Shown piece after piece: positions 6,086-9,613 of a DNA stretch of 9,613 nucleotides. The first letter of the stretch is position 1. Each line of letters opens with the position of its first letter. The notes beneath the pieces were generated by a model, which made no database searches, had not been told where the DNA came from, and saw only the letters and a list, made by a program, of their open reading frames with translations. This DNA is from Betaproteobacteria bacterium (GTDB lineage: Bacteria; Pseudomonadota; Gammaproteobacteria; Burkholderiales; SG8-39), in NCBI GenBank assembly GCA_027317055.1, contig DAHVFK010000103.1:1-9613 (forward strand). The letters run 5' to 3'. A program made the position numbers and the translations under genes.

Positions 6086-6775
6086 GTGATCGACGTTCGC
6101 GAGACTCCTGCCTACACGATCTCGGAAGCGGCGCACTACCTTGGCGTGAGCCCTTCCACGTTGCGCTCCTGGTTCGCGGGCCAATCCTACATCTACCGCG
6201 GCGAGCGCAAGATGTTTCGGGCGGTCATCCGCCCCGCTGATCCGCAAACGGTCGGCCTGTCGTTTTCGAACCTGGTAGAGGCATACGTGCTGACCGCGAT
6301 TCGCCGAAAGCACAAGATCGGCCTACCTACGATTCGAAAGGGTCTGGCGTTGCTGGTTGAGAAGCTCGGTGCCAAGCGCCCGCTACTGGAAGAGCAATTC
6401 GTAACCAAAGGCACAGACCTGCTGGTCGAGCGCTTCGGGCGGATCATCAACCTCTCGCGCAATCTCCAGATTGAGATGGCCGATCTGATCCGCGCTTACC
6501 TCGAGCGCGTCGAACGCGATCCGAAGGGGCTGCCGATCAAGCTCTATCCGTTCATTCGCTCCCAACCGCTGCGGGAACAGCCACGCACGGTGGTAATCGA
6601 TCCTCGCGTCGCGTTCGGCCGGCCGGTGATATTCGGAACTGCAGTGCCGACTGCAGTGCTCGCAGAGCAGTTCAAAGCCGGGGATCTACCGGCGGACCTC
6701 GCCAAGGAATACGGTGCCAACGAGGAAGCGGTCTGGGACGCGATCCGCTGCGAGCTCGACCGCAAGGCGGCCTGA
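6086..6775 (+). CDS. vapB: VapB45-like antitoxin (HTH plus DUF433)
   Basis: Probable antitoxin and autorepressor of a type II toxin-antitoxin pair. The 229-residue protein starts at GTG 6086 behind a clear GGAGG. It has an N-terminal MerR-like helix-turn-helix (YTISEAAHYLGVSPSTLRSWF, about 10-30), which should bind the module's own promoter. The middle region begins LSFSNLVEAYVL (58-69) and is rich in predicted helix. The C-terminal DUF433 segment (about 169-223) contains VIDPRVAFGRPVIFGTAVPT. This order and size recall M. tuberculosis VapB45 (Rv2018, about 239 residues), encoded just before a PIN-like toxin; the assignment is from memory of that family. DUF433 is typically the toxin-interacting part (family knowledge). 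The next gene overlaps its end by 62 nt. GC is near 55-60% in hand-counted stretches, lower than in the flanking genes, which suggests horizontal acquisition. Confidence 0.85.
   Translation: MIDVRETPAYTISEAAHYLGVSPSTLRSWFAGQSYIYRGERKMFRAVIRPADPQTVGLSFSNLVEAYVLTAIRRKHKIGLPTIRKGLALLVEKLGAKRPLLEEQFVTKGTDLLVERFGRIINLSRNLQIEMADLIRAYLERVERDPKGLPIKLYPFIRSQPLREQPRTVVIDPRVAFGRPVIFGTAVPTAVLAEQFKAGDLPADLAKEYGANEEAVWDAIRCELDRKAA
6704..6708 (+). promoter_or_regulatory. Shine-Dalgarno AAGGA for GTG 6714 of vapC
   Basis: AAGGA lies 5 nt before GTG 6714, inside the antitoxin coding sequence. It supports translation of the toxin from this overlapping start, since no ATG, GTG or TTG occurs in frame between 6714 and the start of the conserved domain. 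Confidence 0.5.
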
Positions 6776-7157
6776 GCCTCTCGTCTTCTTCCTCGACGAG
6801 TCGCTCGACGGCCCAACTGTCGCGACAGCTTTGCGCGAGGCGGGTGCCACGGTCGAGCGGGCGACGGAGCGCTTCCCAAGAGGTACTGCCGACGAAGTCT
6901 GGCTCGCCGAAGCCGGCCGCAACCGCTGGATCGTGCTGACGCGCGACCAACGAATCCGTTATCGGCAGCTCGAGCTCCTGGCGCTGCATGAGGCGCGCGT
7001 CCGAGCATTCGTATTCACGGGCGGAAATGTCACTCTGAAAGACACAGCTTCTATTCTTGTCAGGGCGCTCAAACACCTGGTGCGAATTGCACGTGCCGAC
7101 CCGGGCCCATTCATCTATCACCTCGGCCGTGCCGGCAAACCGATGAGAATGCGCTAG
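6714..7157 (+). CDS. vapC: VapC45-like PIN-domain toxin
   Basis: Probable ribonuclease toxin of the module. The 147-residue product has a compact PIN-like fold. The first strand LVFFLDESLDG (23-33) carries acidic Asp28/Glu29. GTADEVWLAEAGRNRWIVLTRDQRIR (57-82) carries Asp60, Glu61 and Asp78, the kind of acidic set that binds metal in PIN nucleases. A C-terminal tail GPFIYHLGRAGKP (131-143) follows. The pattern DEVW...VLTRD.RIR matches the VapC45 PIN-like family (M. tuberculosis Rv2019) rather than classical VapC. The start is a GTG with AAGGA ahead of it, overlapping vapB by 62 nt in the +1 frame. This adds about 22 basic, low-complexity residues before the domain; the real start could be a non-standard codon closer to 6774. 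The gene converges on the UxaA-family gene with a 61-bp gap. Confidence 0.82.
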   Translation: MPTRKRSGTRSAASSTARRPEPLVFFLDESLDGPTVATALREAGATVERATERFPRGTADEVWLAEAGRNRWIVLTRDQRIRYRQLELLALHEARVRAFVFTGGNVTLKDTASILVRALKHLVRIARADPGPFIYHLGRAGKPMRMR

Positions 7158-7218
7158 TCATGAATGCGAGCAGCCGGATACGCCGCAATCAACGCACATT
7201 CCTCCAGCCGGCGCGGCG

Positions 7219-8739
7219 CTACATGGTTGCGCCCAGCACCCAGGGCGCGAACTCGTCCTCGCCGTAGCCGAAAGCCTCGCTCTTGGTCTGCTCGCCCGAT
7301 GCGGTCCTGAGGATCAGGCGAAAGAAGTTCTCCGCCGCCTGCTGGATGCTCTCGCGCCCGTCGACGATGGTGCCGCAGTTGAAATCCATGTCGTCTTCCT
7401 GGCGCGCATAGAGCGCGCTGTTGGTGGCGAGCTTGAGCGAGGGCGCGGGCTTGCAGCCGTAGGCCGAGCCGCGGCCGGTGGTGAAGCAGATGAGATTCGC
7501 GCCGCCGGCGACCTGGCCGGTGGCCGAGACCGGATCGTAGCCGGGCGTGTCCATGTAGACGAAGCCCTTGGCGGTCACCGGTTCGGCGTATTCGTAGACG
7601 TCGACCAGGTTGCTGGTGCCGCCCTTGGCGACCGCGCCGAGGGACTTTTCAAGAATGGTGGTGAGGCCGCCGGCCTTGTTGCCGGGCGAGGGGTTGTTGT
7701 TCATCTCGTTGCCGTTGCGGCGCGTGTATTCCTCCCACCAGCGAATGCGCGCGATAAGCTTTTCCCCGACTTGTTTTGAAATTGCCCTTCTAGTCAGCAA
7801 GTGCTCGGCGCCATAGATTTCCGGGGTTTCGGAAAGAATGGCTGTACCACCGTGGCGCACCAGCAGGTCGACCGCCGCGCCGAGCACCGGGTTCGCGCTG
7901 ATGCCGGAATAGCCGTCGGAGCCGCCGCACTGCAGCCCGAGCACGAGATGGCTCGCGGGCACGGTCTGGCGACCGACCCGGTTCGCCTCGGGCAGGATCG
8001 CCTCTATGCGCGCGACGCCCTCGCGCACTGCCTTCGCCGTGCCGCCCTTGTCCTGGATCGTGAAGGCGCCGAAGCCGTCACGGCGCTCGAGCTTTTGCGC
8101 CGCGAGCAGGTTGCTGATCTGGTTCGCCTCGCAGCCCAGGCCCACGACCTGCACCGCGCAGAAGTTCGGGTGGCGCGCGTAGCCCGCCATGGTCCGGCGC
8201 AGGACCTCCATCGGCTCGCCCTCGCTTGCCATGCCGCAGCCCGACTTGTGGGTCAGCGCCACCACGCCATCGACGTTCGGGTAGGCCTCGAGCCGGCCCT
8301 CGAAGTGGCGCGCGATCATGCGCGCCACCGTGGCCGAGCAGTTGACGCTGGTGAGGATGCCGACGTAGTTGCGCGTGGCCACCCGTCCGTCAGCGCGCAC
8401 GATGCCCTGAAAAGTCGCTTGTGGAGTGATGTGGTCGGTCTCTTTCCTGTTCGAACAAAAAGAATAATCTCGTTCGAAGTCGGCCATCCCCAGGTTGTGC
8501 ACGTGCACGTGCTCGCCGGCGCGGATCGCGCGCGTGGCGAAGCCGATGATCTGGTCATAGCGCTTTACTGCCGCGCCCTGCGCGAGGTCCCTCACCGCGA
8601 CCTTGTGGCCGGCCGGGATCGCGTCCGAGGCGCGCACGTTCTCCTTCGCCAGCAGCGTGCCGCCCGGGATCTCGATCCGGGCGATGACAACGTCGTCGTT
8701 CGGATGCAGCCGTATGGTCAGTTCGGCGGCCTGAAGCAT
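7219..8739 (-). CDS. UxaA-family sugar-acid dehydratase (altronate dehydratase-like)
   Basis: Members of this iron-dependent family dehydrate altronate or galactarate to keto-deoxy sugar acids in the cytoplasm; the exact substrate here is not decidable. The 506-residue protein has the full two-part layout. The N-terminal SAF domain (about 8-84) is followed by a linker and the catalytic part, with FQGIVRADGRVATRNYVG (110-127), GLGCEANQI (200-208), GLQCGGSDGYSGISANP (268-284), NNNPSPGNKAGGLTTILEKSLG (347-368) and CFTTGRGSAYGCKPAPS (418-434). These resemble altronate dehydratase more than GarD. An AGGAGG (8746-8751) sits 6 nt upstream of the ATG. The gene is 12 bp downstream of an IlvD/Edd-family dehydratase, so the two are surely co-transcribed. 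Two stretches (about 7751-7850 and 8411-8482) are AT-rich with rare codons, including AGA, TCT, TTT and CAA. Confidence 0.92.
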   Translation of the reverse strand: MLQAAELTIRLHPNDDVVIARIEIPGGTLLAKENVRASDAIPAGHKVAVRDLAQGAAVKRYDQIIGFATRAIRAGEHVHVHNLGMADFERDYSFCSNRKETDHITPQATFQGIVRADGRVATRNYVGILTSVNCSATVARMIARHFEGRLEAYPNVDGVVALTHKSGCGMASEGEPMEVLRRTMAGYARHPNFCAVQVVGLGCEANQISNLLAAQKLERRDGFGAFTIQDKGGTAKAVREGVARIEAILPEANRVGRQTVPASHLVLGLQCGGSDGYSGISANPVLGAAVDLLVRHGGTAILSETPEIYGAEHLLTRRAISKQVGEKLIARIRWWEEYTRRNGNEMNNNPSPGNKAGGLTTILEKSLGAVAKGGTSNLVDVYEYAEPVTAKGFVYMDTPGYDPVSATGQVAGGANLICFTTGRGSAYGCKPAPSLKLATNSALYARQEDDMDFNCGTIVDGRESIQQAAENFFRLILRTASGEQTKSEAFGYGEDEFAPWVLGATM

Positions 8740-8745
8740 GGCATG

Positions 8746-8751
8746 CCTCCT
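8746..8751 (-). promoter_or_regulatory. Shine-Dalgarno AGGAGG for the UxaA-family gene
   Basis: A perfect AGGAGG, directly following the TGA of the upstream dehydratase gene, lies 6 nt before ATG 8739. It fixes that start against an out-of-frame ATG at 8744 and implies efficient translation within the same message. Confidence 0.8.
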
Positions 8752-9613
8752 TCAGTGGTTGTCGCGCGGCACCAGCGGGCCGCTCTTGCCGACCAGGAAG
8801 TCGAGGTCGGCGCCGTCGCTCGCCTGCAGCACGTGGTCGTGGTAGAGCTTCCAGTAGCCGCGCTCGAGCTGGGGTTTCGGCTGCTTCCATTTCTTCCTGC
8901 GTTTCTTCAGTTCAACCTCAGAAACAAGCAAATTCAACTTTCGCTTCGCGACGTCGAGCTCGATCGTGTCGCCGTTCTCGACCAGCGCCAGCACGCCGCC
9001 GGCCGCCGCTTCGGGCACTACGTGCAGCACCACGGTGCCGTAGGACGTGCCGCTCATGCGCGCGTCCGAGATCCGCACCATGTCGGTGACGCCCTTCTTC
9101 AGCAGCTTCGGCGGCAGCGGCATGTTGCCGACCTCGGCCATTCCCGGGTAGCCCTTGGGGCCGCAGTTCTTGAGCACCATGATGCTGCGCGCGTCGATCT
9201 TGAGCTTCGGGTCGTCGATTCGACGGTGGAAGTCCTCGATGTTCTCGAACACGACCGCGCGGCCGCGGTGCTTCATCAGCTTCGGTGTCGCGGCGGAAGG
9301 CTTGATGACCGCACCGCCCGGGCACAGGTTGCCGCGCAGCACCGCGATGCCGGTTTTCTTCTTGAACGGCTTCTTGAAGGCATGGATCACGTCGCGGTTC
9401 CAGCACGGCGCGTCCTTGTTGTTGGCCCAGATCGTCTCGCCGTTCACCGTCAGTGCGTTCTTGTGCAGCATCCCCGCCTCGCCCAGCTCGCGGATCACCG
9501 CGGGCAGGCCCCCGGCGTAGAAGAAGTCCTCCATCAGGTACTTGCCCGAGGGCATCAGGTTTAGCAGCGTGTGCACTCCGCGCCCGCAACGGTCCCAGTC
9601 CTCGAGCTTGAGG
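8752..9613 (-). CDS. IlvD/Edd-family dehydratase, sugar-acid (arabonate-type) subgroup, 5'-truncated
   Basis: This is the C-terminal half of a [Fe-S] dihydroxyacid/aldonate dehydratase. The frame stays open to the window edge (LKLEDWDRCGRGVHTLLNL continues the family alignment past a GTG at 9576), so the start is outside. About 286 of an expected 570-600 residues are visible. Landmarks are PSGKYLMEDFFYAGGLPAV, AVLRGNLCPGGAVIKPSA, KNCGPKGYPGMAEVGNM and RISDARMSGTSYG, which holds the serine proposed as the catalytic base in this family. The C-terminal RGY-KLY-DHV-GADLDFLVG pattern is typical of L-arabonate/D-xylonate-type dehydratases rather than biosynthetic IlvD. The substrate is not certain. 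It is unusually lysine-rich in places (LKKRRKKWKQPKP), with an AT-rich patch at about 8901-8940. It is translated just ahead of the UxaA-family gene (12-bp gap). Confidence 0.93.
   Translation of the reverse strand, partial: LKLEDWDRCGRGVHTLLNLMPSGKYLMEDFFYAGGLPAVIRELGEAGMLHKNALTVNGETIWANNKDAPCWNRDVIHAFKKPFKKKTGIAVLRGNLCPGGAVIKPSAATPKLMKHRGRAVVFENIEDFHRRIDDPKLKIDARSIMVLKNCGPKGYPGMAEVGNMPLPPKLLKKGVTDMVRISDARMSGTSYGTVVLHVVPEAAAGGVLALVENGDTIELDVAKRKLNLLVSEVELKKRRKKWKQPKPQLERGYWKLYHDHVLQASDGADLDFLVGKSGPLVPRDNH

Noticed and set aside
7158..7218. Possible terminator or small gene in the 61-bp gap between the toxin and UxaA-family genes
   Set aside because: Only a 4-bp GCCG/CGGC stem and a repeated CAGCCGG were seen, with no T-tract and no credible reading frame.
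7801..9564. A 587-codon open frame on the plus strand antisense to both dehydratase genes
   Set aside because: Composition is that of a reverse-frame shadow (Arg, Ala, His, Val rich), with no motif, ribosome binding site or promoter; the minus-strand genes explain the region.
1..9613. CRISPR arrays, tRNA or rRNA genes, insertion sequences, attachment sites
   Set aside because: No regularly spaced repeats, cloverleaf-like sequence, rRNA signature, transposase or terminal inverted repeats were found on reading both strands.

Overview
The window is about 9.6 kb of GC-rich bacterial chromosome. Three things point to a betaproteobacterium (Burkholderiales/Nitrosomonadales-like): the lipoyl-domain form of dihydrolipoyl dehydrogenase, the rpiA-phoU neighbourhood, and an rsmE-argA-yggX run with the classical two-domain ArgA. 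This is an inference from gene content; no rRNA gene is present. Coding density is very high and the longest gap between genes is about 60 bp.

Layout: (1) 1-2321, plus strand: the 3' part of lpdA (5' end cut by the window edge) overlaps rpiA by 4 bp at ATGA. (2) 2322-3060, plus strand: phoU with its own candidate promoter and a small perfect inverted repeat just before its start codon. (3) 3070-5477, minus strand: a compact rsmE > argA > yggX unit (gaps of 33 and 29 bp), converging on phoU with a 9-bp gap and a hairpin across both gene ends. (4) 5492-6052, plus strand: a redoxin/thioredoxin-fold protein diverging from rsmE across only 14 bp. Both start codons lie in two copies of a 10-bp direct repeat, and the redoxin promoter predicts a leaderless mRNA. 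(5) 6086-7157, plus strand: a two-gene toxin-antitoxin module resembling VapB45/VapC45 (HTH plus DUF433 antitoxin, PIN-like toxin) with its own TATAAT promoter. (6) 7219-9613, minus strand: a UxaA-family sugar-acid dehydratase downstream of a partial IlvD/Edd-family sugar-acid dehydratase, probably part of an aldonate/aldarate catabolic operon that continues outside the window.

Regions 1-4 are housekeeping: pyruvate or 2-oxoacid dehydrogenase E3, pentose-phosphate isomerisation, phosphate signalling, 16S rRNA methylation, arginine biosynthesis and oxidative protection. Regions 5-6 look accessory. The toxin-antitoxin module has visibly lower GC than its neighbours. The two dehydratase genes carry three short AT-rich, rare-codon patches. 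The most noteworthy signals are the VapBC45-like module with its 62-nt gene overlap, the duplicated start-codon element between rsmE and the redoxin gene (leaderless promoter on one side, a 4-codon upstream ORF on the other), the phoU leader hairpin, and the AT-rich patches.
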